64,000 nt of DNA. Origin: a virus. The stretch spans positions 1 through 64,000 of the IMG/VR virus record IMGVR_UViG_3300010430_000025, one strand, 5' to 3'. The notes beneath the pieces were generated by a model that saw only the letters and a list, made by a program, of their open reading frames with translations, was not told the DNA's origin and did no database searches. Every line of letters begins with the position of its first letter. The stretch's first letter is position 1. Of the stretch, positions 36,401-43,770 are shown piece by piece. A program made the translations under genes and the position numbers.

Positions 36401-38138
36401 TTATTCTTTTTTAATTGAAACAGTTTATAAATCTGTAAAAGAGGGGGATAGAAACAAGGTTGCTTTGTCTTTTGTTAATATGCTTGAATCTACTCGACAA
36501 ATGTACGAGGGAGAACCAAATGCTTTAGCAACAGTAGGCAGACCCTCTAAAAAAGGCGAGCCAAATACTATAGAGGTTTTTAGAAACGGAGAACCTGAGT
36601 ACTGGCAGCTAAACCCTGATATATACGATGCCTTTAAAAACCTAAACTCATTAGCGGGTAAAATCCCTGCTGTATTTACTTTTTTACCCTCTATAATGCG
36701 ATGGACTGTAACTAACAGTCCCGTATTTGCTTTGCGAAACAGGGCAAGGGATTTACAGCAAAAAGCTATTTTAAATAAGGACGGGTTTAGATTTAGCGAC
36801 TGGCTAAATAAAAAAGAATATAAGGACAGGTATGCTTTATTTGGGGGGGGGCAAGCGGGCTACCATTTACTTAACGAAGATTTCTATTATAGAACGCTAA
36901 AAGAAAAAATGGAGGAGTTAGCGAAAGATAAGAATACTCTTTTGTTAGCCCCTAAAAAAATAGGGCAAGCGTATTCTAATCTATTAGCAAATAGCGAGAG
37001 AGCAACCCGACTAGAACAATATACGGCTACTTATAGAAAGGCTAAGAAAAAAGGGCTTGATGATTATGATGCAAATTTAGTAGCCGCTTATGAATCGAGA
37101 GACTTAATGGATTTTGCTGTTGCAGGGACATGGATGCAGTATATTAACCAGATAATTCCCTTTAGTAACGCAGCAGTAAGAGGAACAGAAAAAGCCATAA
37201 GAACAGCGTATAAAGACCCTGTAGGGTTTTCTGTAAGAATGATGTTGTACTCTGTTATTCCGTCTGTTTTAACGCTTTTAATAGCAAAAGAAATGGGTGG
37301 GGACGAGGATGATGATTGGTATTCTCAACTACCTGCATGGAGAAGAGATTTATTTTACAATATAAAAACGGGAGATAATTTAGTTATAGCTATTCCTAAG
37401 CCTTTTGAATTAGGAGTGGTTGGAAGTGGCGCAGAACGAGTGATAGATAGGACTGTTTATAAAAATGAAAAAGCCTTTGAAGGATATGGAGGGTCAGTTG
37501 CTACCTCTTTGTTCCCTTTTGATGAAAGTGCTATAGCGGGACCATACGGAACATTGGTAGAGATGGCAGCTAACTATGATTTCTTTAGAAAGAAAAACAT
37601 TATACCCTCTTACGAAGCTAATAAAAAACTCTCTTTAAGAGAGGGCGACAAATACGCAAGTAACTTAGGAAAAGTTATACAAAACGCTACTGGCGTAGAT
37701 GCCAGAAAAGTAGACTTTCTTATAAAAGATATGTTTACTTATTATGGTGATTGGGCAACAAAGGCTTCAAATATTGGAGACAGTACTAAAAGGTCGTTTG
37801 ATTTGCCTACTACTGGTTTTTTAAGAAACGATGCGGTATCTCAAAACTTAGATGTTAAATGGGTAGAGAATGCTGCCGAAAGTTATGGTATAACACAAAA
37901 ACTACCTTATAGATTAACTACAAGTAGGGATTTAGCTGTTTTACACGCAAGGTTAAGGTCAGATTTCTTTGCTTTGAAAGACGCTGAAAAGAAGTATTAT
38001 AAAATTAAGACTGATGAAGAAAAAGACTTAGCGGCAAAAGAGTTAAGAAAATTAGCAACTCTATTAAGGAAATCTTGGGAGAAAGACGTAAAAGAACTTG
38101 AAAAGTTACAGGTAGCGGTTCTTAAAGCGCAGGAATAG
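30429..38138 (+). CDS. Giant polyvalent ejected protein with zincin motif and LPD38-like domain
   Basis: A 2569-residue multidomain protein. Residues 1-75 contain two similar repeats (YDYLGTLDNTYQKDVSFDKF and YDWINSADNTFGKDVPFEKF). About 540-720 is hydrophobic and could insert into membranes. About 850-1000 is acidic and low complexity. HEIGH at 1592-1596, with downstream GVAEW, forms a zinc metallopeptidase signature. TNSPVFALRNRARDL near 2095 and YESRDLMDFAVAG near 2220 match LPD38-type domains. The C-terminus is helical. Polyvalent proteins are packaged and injected with DNA to act early in the host; ejection here is inferred from type and position. Confidence 0.75.
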   Translation: MPQEPSYSQQIYDYLGTLDNTYQKDVSFDKFESSMQDRNFAQETYDWINSADNTFGKDVPFEKFYSSLKKKDLSLQERLRPSANGSQTISASTKEVAEIPFQEREGTFKEKLQPTKKQSEWWEITPKPVTEDEKPFDLTTGIQNAQRINAKNIIESSVRKKLEPTTPPELLDQQVREYIDENTGEKAEEKLKNSRTPKFVEISQTEMGFGEDLIGNYKKTMTPDVFNTLTQRVIIDKPYLKQAELDEYPSEIIALNGFDRNSLSEPVTRKLLQLLQDNPVYKKDILRAMSRKGDDYKSFTLSAKDQEKYLRLATVASPSTQKAQENLRNIENSPIYKEQLKPFFEAKTQLDKDAALFNAKYPNLKDVEQRFAKNPNDQTAALFLRDVYENPEYQSLLQRQQELNAVESGLSSDIDNYISNAKTVYEAQNQYQKATNNSKAISQARIDADVKEISDRVEGVIPNMMKKFSNATIDLVKGIETAIPELYKGASEAVLGAEGSREDPLYRGADLISDYLAEGVDTWKMGDKPTGGFMNEDGSFNGENLLYSIAEAAPLFLTLAAGNQLAAPKIMQTLGVGQRAANTIATVGGMYVTTYAQNADIADQMGITGRAKTLYAQSMTLNEALWESILPNNKVFGRSLKKQLIEEFSKELVEKGEKYAVKSLLKKSGMVIGRMGLDGGLEGIEEIGVNYTQPLINEAVNNVKDMGQNLNTDMPTLAQNVNAFAPAFFMSSIPSGVSSAASLNLSQSQLAEMAAQDIEGTLKMLEKSGLSVEDKKNIAVILETYNVLGKQMPDASQGKRAYAIPRITRIEELQAQATTEGRNPTLVKADENEISKLQKEVEDALAMSDEEFKSIYDKEMAASIEKEYGAPDEVEDVVDSKESTVKEEKVSETIETPTGEATLSEEQKAEKSKETPANTDEVIEDKIKPNNEDTNTKTVQETTQVEKPTTQQPEQVVEASSENVSEQPTTVDKPVSAKNAPTEKPNIIRPNKSIILEEPIVSKEKEKISIRIDGGEEIVSGQKVTIPYYEALELFAVKDGKQYIIYEKNTGMSLAANDTVQKAANNVYQTLLYQQAFNDNGYLSIYQIINDNIDKNGGTVNNGKKYTETPIVIPITEDKIKILERTIKETQSKISEEEARAKNYMAQPNTEFLEQYVKETKEKIERLKKPTAPTEKPAITPEETETLNKEAEKLGYENIFKATNSINKRLGTDYKDYRDIPKEDLQKVSEQRKAEKTPVVEAKAKSKKGKTYSKTVQNFEPQDITDHIAEFFLKGRASIDSYKSNGDSVDIEPSKYIKFLKKEGQPIDQIAQDLKFLPQFENIDEKEIIEAIVDFIKNEPSPEGYIQRKADEKEIAEIYEQIKPEVEAIDQTTTANEERINKFLEKFDYLDELGNIDAEKVLQNLDEFNNDPTYFGNILDLNENEREQLRQIAEERKSSDATGETAKISKSTSSEEPTKESEGQLDLKAKTFSQSKPEFIDKNSSEFKSKEEAGKFWEDSRNKGSDTFYSENPQYFVLGATSNIKGQINIDPIYNQTPKKLNEIVLDLTKNFEKDVLYTKTKSKGRRYLGYYKPSNAALVIKHINDLNTTAHEIGHALDDRYGFLEKLLSKEGSPIKEELLQLSKTGSKPPKDLQDKKQYKLGEGVAEWIRAFIINPDETINKYPEIYNWYKETVPEKGQKAIDVFSNDVRVFAGSTAINKIQANIVFDPEKKKGSIVEFFKPSAASQEGFNLNWGDRLSVKWIDRTQAIKTATDYATNINGTELLPKNNPVLLARLVLGINEKMDNIFENGMVDANLKRIVDKKTGKNLNIEFLIENFDSSSLESIKEEQQFTASVMVAQRVKELYNRFEKENSEAKEKGLPIPHSNIDRIINAGGGLFKNMDVVNEALNEFEQLKTDNPEKAKRIEESARRLRVFADASLQYLKDNGRISEDFYEQIKANGMEYVGLGRVMEANPNERVTGFKNNNGGALGTVASFEKVSGSERMLKDPYSFLIETVYKSVKEGDRNKVALSFVNMLESTRQMYEGEPNALATVGRPSKKGEPNTIEVFRNGEPEYWQLNPDIYDAFKNLNSLAGKIPAVFTFLPSIMRWTVTNSPVFALRNRARDLQQKAILNKDGFRFSDWLNKKEYKDRYALFGGGQAGYHLLNEDFYYRTLKEKMEELAKDKNTLLLAPKKIGQAYSNLLANSERATRLEQYTATYRKAKKKGLDDYDANLVAAYESRDLMDFAVAGTWMQYINQIIPFSNAAVRGTEKAIRTAYKDPVGFSVRMMLYSVIPSVLTLLIAKEMGGDEDDDWYSQLPAWRRDLFYNIKTGDNLVIAIPKPFELGVVGSGAERVIDRTVYKNEKAFEGYGGSVATSLFPFDESAIAGPYGTLVEMAANYDFFRKKNIIPSYEANKKLSLREGDKYASNLGKVIQNATGVDARKVDFLIKDMFTYYGDWATKASNIGDSTKRSFDLPTTGFLRNDAVSQNLDVKWVENAAESYGITQKLPYRLTTSRDLAVLHARLRSDFFALKDAEKKYYKIKTDEEKDLAAKELRKLATLLRKSWEKDVKELEKLQVAVLKAQE

Positions 38139-38180
38139 CCTTATTCTTATAGTGCTGTAAATTTCTTTACAAACGATTAT

Positions 38181-38336
38181 TTATAAGTGCATAAAAGCTG
38201 TTCTATATTTGTCTCTTTCCTCAGTAACTTTTTTAAGTTTCTCTTCAAGTTCTGAATTTCTATTTCTCAGGTACTTTATGCGTTGCCACATCTTATATTC
38301 TCTTAGAGTGTGGCTTGAAATAAGTTTGAATTTCAT
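38181..38336 (-). CDS. Small coiled-coil protein, 51 aa
   Basis: The reverse frame from ATG 38336 reads MKFKLISSHTLREYKMWQRI, followed by a heptad-like region (YLRNRNSELEEKLKKVTEER) and ends RTAFMHL. Such short coiled coils are common at the ends of phage accessory operons. It is last in the leftward operon and converges on the giant gene. A weak hairpin TGTAAA-TTTC-TTTACA at 38155-38170 lies between them. Confidence 0.5.
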   Translation of the reverse strand: MKFKLISSHTLREYKMWQRIKYLRNRNSELEEKLKKVTEERDKYRTAFMHL

Positions 38337-38338
38337 AA

Positions 38339-38923
38339 TCAATTGTTTTTAAGTTCACTACTAACATTAATATGATTAGTTTTTAATTTGGGTATATCAA
38401 CATTCCAGTCTACAAAGTTATCACCACTATCCCAACGTAAAAATGTATTAGGGCTTATAGCAAAGTAACCGTTTTCTAATTGCAATACGTGATGTCCTTT
38501 AACGCTCTTATCATTAGCATAACCAAAAGGATATGTACTATTATAAACTTCTTCTATAGTAAATAGATACTTGCCCCTATACTTGCTTTTATTCCTTGAG
38601 GTAAATACAGCTTCGCAGTTATGTAGATACCAATATACTATACACTCAGCAGAGGAGCCCTGACTATCCCACCATGACAAGTTTTGCTGTATAGTTTCTA
38701 ACTCATCGCTTTTAAAGTCCTCTGCATTCTCATTCCATACAAAAGATGATATTGGCAGGTTATTGTATATAACACCGCTTTCAAGCATAATGTGAAAGGT
38801 TAAGGCGTTATTAAGGGCTATTTTAGCCGCAAATATCTCACAGGGTAAATACCCTTGCTCATTGCTTATAACGTCCTTACGGACAAAGCATGGGACAACT
38901 GGAGTGTTTATGTTGCTTGTCAT
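38339..38923 (-). CDS. Hypothetical protein, 194 aa
   Basis: A soluble protein of unknown family (MTSNINTPVVPCFVRKDVIS...) with many aromatic residues (WWDSQGSSAECIVYWYLHNC, RWDSGDNFVDWNVD). No signal peptide or catalytic signature was found. Its start overlaps the previous gene's stop by one base, showing operon coupling. Confidence 0.6.
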   Translation of the reverse strand: MTSNINTPVVPCFVRKDVISNEQGYLPCEIFAAKIALNNALTFHIMLESGVIYNNLPISSFVWNENAEDFKSDELETIQQNLSWWDSQGSSAECIVYWYLHNCEAVFTSRNKSKYRGKYLFTIEEVYNSTYPFGYANDKSVKGHHVLQLENGYFAISPNTFLRWDSGDNFVDWNVDIPKLKTNHINVSSELKNN

Positions 38924-39423
38924 TAATCAAATTTAGGTAGTGGAGCGTTTAAAATACTACCTGTAGGGGCAGAACCAATGGGGTATCCCTCAAAATCAAC
39001 AGGGGTATTGCTTTCCATTTCTTTAGCGCATATCTCCCTTTGCTCTTTACACTTTTGTTCAGCGTAGGCTATTATTAACTCTTTTAACCCTCTTTCGTGA
39101 AGAGTGTTTACTTCATCTAAAATATCTCCAGTTCCTACACCTATTAAGTGCGCTGCATCGTAATTAGATAATATATCTTCAAGATGCTCACTAAATTGTT
39201 GTCCTTCTTGTTTTTGTAAGTTTTCCAGTGTCATTTTTTCTTTAAAAATTATTATACTCCCTTTTTTGTAGTGTTCTACTATATCAAAAAAATCTTTTTC
39301 AAACCCCTCTTTTGTTTTAAGTGTTTTTGAGTGTATTACCTCATTTGTTTTGTTGTCAACAGCTAAATACTCTGTATTATCTTCTTTATACGGGTCAATC
39401 ACCATAGTATATCTATTTTTCAT
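38923..39423 (-). CDS. Hypothetical protein, 166 aa
   Basis: The N-terminus (MVIDPYKEDNTEYLAVDNKT) looks like a small alpha/beta domain. The C-terminal half contains a helix rich in Glu/Lys (ELIIAYAEQKCKEQREICAK) and ends PLPKFD, a layout seen in many Bacteroidetes phage proteins of unknown role. It is coupled to the next gene. Confidence 0.55.
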   Translation of the reverse strand: MKNRYTMVIDPYKEDNTEYLAVDNKTNEVIHSKTLKTKEGFEKDFFDIVEHYKKGSIIIFKEKMTLENLQKQEGQQFSEHLEDILSNYDAAHLIGVGTGDILDEVNTLHERGLKELIIAYAEQKCKEQREICAKEMESNTPVDFEGYPIGSAPTGSILNAPLPKFD

Positions 39424-39434
39424 TATCTATACTT

Positions 39435-39683
39435 TTAGTTTAATTTTACAAATCCCAAAACACAATACCCCTCTTTTATTCCCCATTCTTCACCTGTAAG
39501 AACATAAGATACATCTAAAGTTATTCGCTGCCCTGTATATTCGTTTGTGTTGGGTAAAAACTCTTGTAACAAGAGCGCGTCTCCAACTTTAAAATCCCTA
39601 TCGTTTTTTCTAACTTCAAAGGTTTTATCACCTAATTGAACATCCTTAAAATAAGGTGGTATTGTTTTTAACTCGTGTATCAT
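39435..39683 (-). CDS. DUF3850 (ASCH-like) protein
   Basis: The 82-residue protein matches DUF3850 throughout: HELKTIPPYFKDVQLGDKTF, EVRKNDRDFKVGDALLL, YTGQRI, YVLTGEEWGIKEGYCVLGF. The fold is a small PUA/ASCH-like beta-barrel thought to bind RNA or modified nucleotides. Its function in phages is not established. Confidence 0.85.
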   Translation of the reverse strand: MIHELKTIPPYFKDVQLGDKTFEVRKNDRDFKVGDALLLQEFLPNTNEYTGQRITLDVSYVLTGEEWGIKEGYCVLGFVKLN

Positions 39684-39697
39684 ACTATTAATAGTAT

Positions 39698-39904
39698 TTA
39701 AGTTTTCTTAAAAAATGTTTCTGGCTTCATTTCTAACCATGTTACTATCTTAGTAAAGGTTTTCATATCAACAGTTTTTTTGTTTATAGCTCTATTAACA
39801 GTCATACTGCCAATACCTATTAACTTAGCGACCTCTCTAACTCCCCTACCCTCAGACTTTAATTCTATAGCTATTGAAAACTTATCCTTATCAAACTCTA
39901 TCAT
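39698..39904 (-). CDS. XRE-family helix-turn-helix regulator
   Basis: The 68-residue protein has an HTH at about residues 20-45 (GVREVAKLIGIGSMTVNRAI). A C-terminal helix MKTFTKIVTWLEMKPETFF is typical of small Bacteroidetes phage regulators. It lies in the leftward accessory operon and could regulate it or the divergent early operon. Confidence 0.8.
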   Translation of the reverse strand: MIEFDKDKFSIAIELKSEGRGVREVAKLIGIGSMTVNRAINKKTVDMKTFTKIVTWLEMKPETFFKKT

Positions 39905-39919
39905 AAATATATATTTAAG

Positions 39920-40348
39920 TTAATCAGTGTATGCAATAAATTTAAAATGACCTCCCGAAAACCTATCAAACCTTCCGCCAAAAGTTCCTTTAACCTTTTC
40001 AAAAACATCCTCTTTAGTAATCCCTTCGGGATATACACCTTCACATATTTGAGTAAAAGATGTGTGACCACTCACTATATAATCAATCTTAGTATTATCT
40101 AAGTCTTGATAAGTTTTTATCTTGATAGGTGTGTATTTTACTTCAGCACGTTCGTTTTCTTTTTCTATTTGCTCCTCTCTACCGTCCCATTCGCAAGCGG
40201 GGCAATATTCAGAACTATTTACACAATAGCTGCAAGGAGGGTTAATATGGCAGCTACAAGAGCCTTCTTTTTCGTATTCATCTATAATACCAATACATCC
40301 GCCTCTATTACATGTTTCTCCTTTTAAATACCCTATTTCAATATTCAT
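39920..40348 (-). CDS. Cys-rich zinc-binding-like hypothetical protein
   Basis: The 142-residue protein carries a dense Cys cluster at about residues 12-53 (CNRGGC, CSCHINPPCSYC, YCPAC), suggesting two zinc sites like CxxC ribbons. The C-terminal half (KTYQDLDNTKIDYIVSGHTS ... GRFDRFSGGHFKFIAY) is a separate alpha/beta domain. Unknown function. Confidence 0.6.
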   Translation of the reverse strand: MNIEIGYLKGETCNRGGCIGIIDEYEKEGSCSCHINPPCSYCVNSSEYCPACEWDGREEQIEKENERAEVKYTPIKIKTYQDLDNTKIDYIVSGHTSFTQICEGVYPEGITKEDVFEKVKGTFGGRFDRFSGGHFKFIAYTD

Positions 40349-40386
40349 GATTCAAAGATACAGCTTATCTTTAATAATACAAGTGT

Positions 40387-40851
40387 TTAATCTACATAAT
40401 ATCTTTCGTCAATAGAATAATCAGCATCAGCATCTGGGATAACAACACCTAATTCCTCTGCTGCCCATCGGTGTATCTTGTCAATATACTCACTCATAAT
40501 ATCTGTACTAACTTCTCCTTTGTTAGACATACTAAGGGGGATTTTATATATTTCTGCTGTATCTTCATTAATTACTTCTTTGAATAAGAATTGTGATTTT
40601 AAGAATTGGTGTACCTGCTCTTGCGAAAACTCATTACCCATATCATTAAGGGCTTTTTTTACAAAACCAACACACACGAAGTAATACCTAAGTTGTGGTG
40701 AGGTACGTCTTTTAACTGCTTTTCTAAGTGTTAGTTCAATATTCTGCCCTTCAAACTCTGTAAGGTGTTTTAGGAACTTATCTCTTTTGTCGAGGGTTAG
40801 TTTACCTTCTTTTACTGTGCCTGTAAAGGCGTATATTAGTTTTTCAGGCAT
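40387..40851 (-). CDS. NinB-like recombination protein
   Basis: The 154-residue protein has the pattern of NinB/YmfL-type proteins: a short beta start, then RTSPQLRYYFVCVGFVKKAL near 48-67 (matching the 'rt..QN..yW..l' signature) and helical C-terminal ERYYVD. NinB binds ssDNA and aids recombination in lambda. Similarity is moderate, so the call is tentative. Confidence 0.55.
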   Translation of the reverse strand: MPEKLIYAFTGTVKEGKLTLDKRDKFLKHLTEFEGQNIELTLRKAVKRRTSPQLRYYFVCVGFVKKALNDMGNEFSQEQVHQFLKSQFLFKEVINEDTAEIYKIPLSMSNKGEVSTDIMSEYIDKIHRWAAEELGVVIPDADADYSIDERYYVD

Positions 40852-41171
40852 TACAATAGGTTGTTTTTAGAAGTCCACACAGGGCAATTTATACATAAAT
40901 CACTTGCTTTTTCATGTGCTGGGGTGAAGTGCTTATCATAATTAAAGTTTGGATTGGTACAATACCATTCCTTCCATGTTTGTAAAAATTGCGTCTCGCT
41001 CTCCATGCCGTTAGTGTTAATAGATTGTTTGCCGTGTTTACAGGTTTTACAAGTTCTGTATTTTGGATTAGTCCAGCACTTGCAGTTTTTTTCGTGGTTT
41101 AAGCAACTTTTTTTATCCCAATACCCTTTCCCGCAATCAGCGATATACCTTGTTACTTTTTTAGACTTCAT
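40851..41171 (-). CDS. Cys-rich hypothetical protein, 106 aa
   Basis: The protein contains repeated Cys pairs (DCGKGYWDKKSC, CKCW, CKTCKHG, CINCPVW), suggesting zinc binding. It overlaps the NinB-like gene by one base. The sequence after CKTCKHGKQ is similar in style to short Bacteroidetes phage zinc-ribbon proteins. Function unknown. Confidence 0.55.
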   Translation of the reverse strand: MKSKKVTRYIADCGKGYWDKKSCLNHEKNCKCWTNPKYRTCKTCKHGKQSINTNGMESETQFLQTWKEWYCTNPNFNYDKHFTPAHEKASDLCINCPVWTSKNNLL

Positions 41172-41178
41172 AATTATA

Positions 41179-41823
41179 TTATCTATTTATTGTAAGGTTA
41201 GTTTTTTGAAACATATCTTGCTGTAACAGGTGGTTTTCAATTCTATTAACAGCCGCATCAAAATAATCACTATCTAATTCGTAAGCATCTAAGTCAAAGC
41301 CGTAATCTGCACAAGCTATTCCTATTGAAAGGCTTCCGAAATGTGTATCTAATATCTTATCGCCCTCTTTAGCGTAGTTTTTTAAAAGCCATTTGTATAA
41401 GGCAACGGGCTTTTGAGTTGGGTGGATTTTGTTTTTTGAACTATTAGGGCTGTATAAAAACCCTTTTGGTACGGTATCAAAAGAAGTCCACGCAAATTCG
41501 TACATTGAAAAACTTACATTTTCAGAAAAAAGTTTGTCCCAAACAAGCAAACACTTTGTAGGTGGTAAATTAAAATAGTTTCCTCCCCAAATAATTTGAT
41601 TTTTAGAAACCCTAAATAGTTCTGTAAAAAATTCAGGTGTTGGAGGTTTGCTATCCCAATTAACTTTTTTGTGTCCGCTATGCGCATCGCCTTTTCTCCT
41701 GCCTATATTGTGATTAATGTTTATCCCATATGGCGGGTCAACAATAGCCAAATCAAAGGCATTATCGGGCATTTTTGCCATAGCCTCCATACAGTCGCCC
41801 AAGTGTAGGTTTATGTTATTCAT
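41179..41823 (-). CDS. DNA methyltransferase, beta class (N6-adenine or N4-cytosine)
   Basis: The 214-residue protein has motif IV DPPY at 29-32, KIHPTQKP at 132-139 and motif I-like ILDTHFGSLSIG at 158-169. The order IV before I defines the beta class. It should transfer a methyl group from SAM to DNA bases. No target recognition domain is obvious between the motifs, and no cognate nuclease is adjacent. A protective (anti-restriction) or regulatory role is likely. The serine in FGSLSIG replaces the usual glycine of FxGSG. Confidence 0.9.
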   Translation of the reverse strand: MNNINLHLGDCMEAMAKMPDNAFDLAIVDPPYGININHNIGRRKGDAHSGHKKVNWDSKPPTPEFFTELFRVSKNQIIWGGNYFNLPPTKCLLVWDKLFSENVSFSMYEFAWTSFDTVPKGFLYSPNSSKNKIHPTQKPVALYKWLLKNYAKEGDKILDTHFGSLSIGIACADYGFDLDAYELDSDYFDAAVNRIENHLLQQDMFQKTNLTINR

Positions 41824-42074
41824 TATATTATCTTTTTCTTTTTTAAGAACTCCATACTAAAAAAAGCAGTAGTAGCACCTGATGCAGCACCAAAGGCATA
41901 AACGATTTTATCGTATTCTGTACCTATGCTTATTTCTTTTACATTGCCAGCCCAAAGCCAACTAATAATAAATCCCGATATAAATATTATCAAAACTTTT
42001 TTATTAGCAAAAGCCCATGTGCTTACACCTACAAAAAATACTTGTAAGAAGCCTGTTAGGAAGAGTAATGTCAT
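41823..42074 (-). CDS. Two-TM small membrane protein
   Basis: The 83-residue protein has hydrophobic segments at about residues 3-18 (LLFLTGFLQVFFVGVSTWAF), 26-42 (KVLIIFISGFIISWLWAG) and 58-74. Similar small integral proteins are common in Bacteroidetes phage early operons; role unknown. The start is linked to the preceding gene by an AATATTATG context. Confidence 0.55.
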   Translation of the reverse strand: MTLLFLTGFLQVFFVGVSTWAFANKKVLIIFISGFIISWLWAGNVKEISIGTEYDKIVYAFGAASGATTAFFSMEFLKKKKII

Positions 42075-42078
42075 AATA

Positions 42079-42492
42079 TTACTCCTCGTAGTGTTTAGTT
42101 TGGTTTAAAATATCAGTAATTGTTTTGTTGTCTAAAAACACGTACTCAATATCTTGGTCTGCATTGCCACTATCTATAGTTAATAGACGGCTTCTCAACT
42201 CTATTATATCCTTTTGCATTTGCTCTGTCTGTGTGTTCAATTTAGAAATAACAGTATTTTGGTTGTGTATTATTCCATCAACTCCTAATTGAGTTGTGTT
42301 GTTTAAAACAGCTTCTGCGTAGCGTTCTGATATTTCATTGTAGATTTTATCTCTATCTAATAAAAATTCTACCATAGCTTTTTTAGATGTTATTCTACAT
42401 CTTGAATCGTTTTTTTGAGCATCTTCCCAACTGTCAAATCCCCATTCAGTAGCAATGTCGTCCTTAATTTTTTCTAATAATTCTTTACTCAT
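42079..42492 (-). CDS. Hypothetical protein, paralogue of the 59154-59477 product
   Basis: The 137-residue protein starts MSKELLEKIKDDIATEWGFD and ends NQTKHYEE. It shares MSKE-L--IK, QMQKDI-ELR--L and TKHYE with the protein encoded at 59154-59477 on the other strand, suggesting duplication within the phage. The middle has a coiled-coil portion. Function unknown. Confidence 0.6.
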   Translation of the reverse strand: MSKELLEKIKDDIATEWGFDSWEDAQKNDSRCRITSKKAMVEFLLDRDKIYNEISERYAEAVLNNTTQLGVDGIIHNQNTVISKLNTQTEQMQKDIIELRSRLLTIDSGNADQDIEYVFLDNKTITDILNQTKHYEE

Positions 42493-42505
42493 AATATTAT
42501 TGTTG

Positions 42506-42865
42506 TTATTGTAATTCTTCTACTTCTTTTTTAAGTTCTTTAATCTCGTCTTCTAAATGAGCTATATCGTTTTCAAGGTTTGATATAGTGTCTTGCGCTT
42601 CTCTTAATTGTTCATAGGTTTCATTGCCAAAATCTCTTAGGCTAACATTTGCGTCTCGCAACTTTTCTAAGGTCATTCGCTTTGCATATCTGTTTTCAGT
42701 TGTTATATGTAAAAGCTCTTTAATAACAAGCTCTAAAAAGTAGTTTTCGCCACCCAAATCATCTTTAATAACTGAGTTAATTTCTTCTACCTGTTTTTCT
42801 ATAACTTCTATTATAGAATCTATGTCTCCGCAGGTGTGTGGTACTCCTGTGTAATCCTTACTCAT
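42506..42865 (-). CDS. Hypothetical coiled-coil protein, 119 aa
   Basis: The C-terminal half (EAQDTISNLENDIAHLEDEI...) is a strong coiled coil. The N-terminal half (MSKDYTGVPHTCGDIDSIIE) has a TCGDID motif. Possibly an oligomeric scaffold; no family recognised. Confidence 0.55.
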   Translation of the reverse strand: MSKDYTGVPHTCGDIDSIIEVIEKQVEEINSVIKDDLGGENYFLELVIKELLHITTENRYAKRMTLEKLRDANVSLRDFGNETYEQLREAQDTISNLENDIAHLEDEIKELKKEVEELQ

Positions 42866-42868
42866 AGC

Positions 42869-43294
42869 TTAATCTATTTGTTTAATTATTTTACTAACGA
42901 TTTTTGCTTCTTTACCGTTTTTATGGTTAGAACTCCAAGTATATGCTTTCCCCAAAGCAGCATCTTTATCATAAGCATGTCCACTCCATACCCATAAAGA
43001 AAAAATGTCTTCATAAGTGTTTTGTAGAAAACCATGATTAACTTTTCTACACCTCATTAAAAGAGAAACTACAAAATAAGGTTCGCTTACTCCTTTTTTA
43101 TTACAGTAGTAGTTGTTTAGCGTACAAATCTTCTCGAAAGAGGGGTTTTTAGTTCTACCTCTTTCTATATCCCCAATTTGTTTTTCTGTTAAGCCAGTAG
43201 CTTCTGAAACGTCTTTTAGAGACAGATTAAGGTCGTTCCTGTAGTTTTGTAAGTCCTTAGCGGATAAGTGCTGTATTGTTTTTAGTTTATTCAT
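42869..43294 (-). CDS. XRE-type HTH regulator with C-terminal domain
   Basis: The N-terminal 60 residues form an HTH (LQNYRNDLNLSLKDVSEATG, then LTEKQIGDIERGRTKNPSFE). The C-terminal 70 residues (YNKDAA-like, KAYTWSSNHKNGK) are of unknown fold. It overlaps the next gene by 4 bp. It may control the leftward operon. Confidence 0.75.
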   Translation of the reverse strand: MNKLKTIQHLSAKDLQNYRNDLNLSLKDVSEATGLTEKQIGDIERGRTKNPSFEKICTLNNYYCNKKGVSEPYFVVSLLMRCRKVNHGFLQNTYEDIFSLWVWSGHAYDKDAALGKAYTWSSNHKNGKEAKIVSKIIKQID

Positions 43295-43770
43295 AATATT
43301 GGTTTATATGGATTAGTTGGTAATGTAGTAGCATCTATAGCTTGGTTGGTGGAGATGAGGTTGAATAGGTCGAAATGTTGACTTAATAAATGAATCATTA
43401 TTTTAGGTGCAAAAACATCTAAATATAGAGTGCGGTCTTTGCCATTATAATAATCATAATTTACAACTAGGTCATATTTTGGATTGTCTCTAGGTCCGTA
43501 CTTCTGTTTCCATAAACGTACATTACTAACTAAACCAGAAATTCCTCTAGTTAGTTTTATAAACTCTATCAACTCCTCATCTGTTATAGATGATAAGGGG
43601 CGAAGAATAGGCTTAACACCTTTAAAATTTTTTCGACTGTATTGTAAAAACCATGTAGGATTAAGTGTTCTTATGTAAATCAAAGGTTTGCTTGTGTCCG
43701 TGCTTATACTTTCAACTTGAACCTTACAGCCCATATACAAATGCCAGTCTTTAAATTGTGTTTCTTTCAT
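43291..43770 (-). CDS. Hypothetical protein, first gene of leftward operon
   Basis: The 159-residue protein contains GVKPILRPLSSITDEELIEF near the middle and HFDLFNLISTNQAIDATTL near the C-terminus. This pattern is seen in many Bacteroidetes phage proteins of unknown function. Its gene opens the leftward accessory operon downstream of the RNA-rich intergenic region. Confidence 0.6.
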   Translation of the reverse strand: MKETQFKDWHLYMGCKVQVESISTDTSKPLIYIRTLNPTWFLQYSRKNFKGVKPILRPLSSITDEELIEFIKLTRGISGLVSNVRLWKQKYGPRDNPKYDLVVNYDYYNGKDRTLYLDVFAPKIMIHLLSQHFDLFNLISTNQAIDATTLPTNPYKPIL

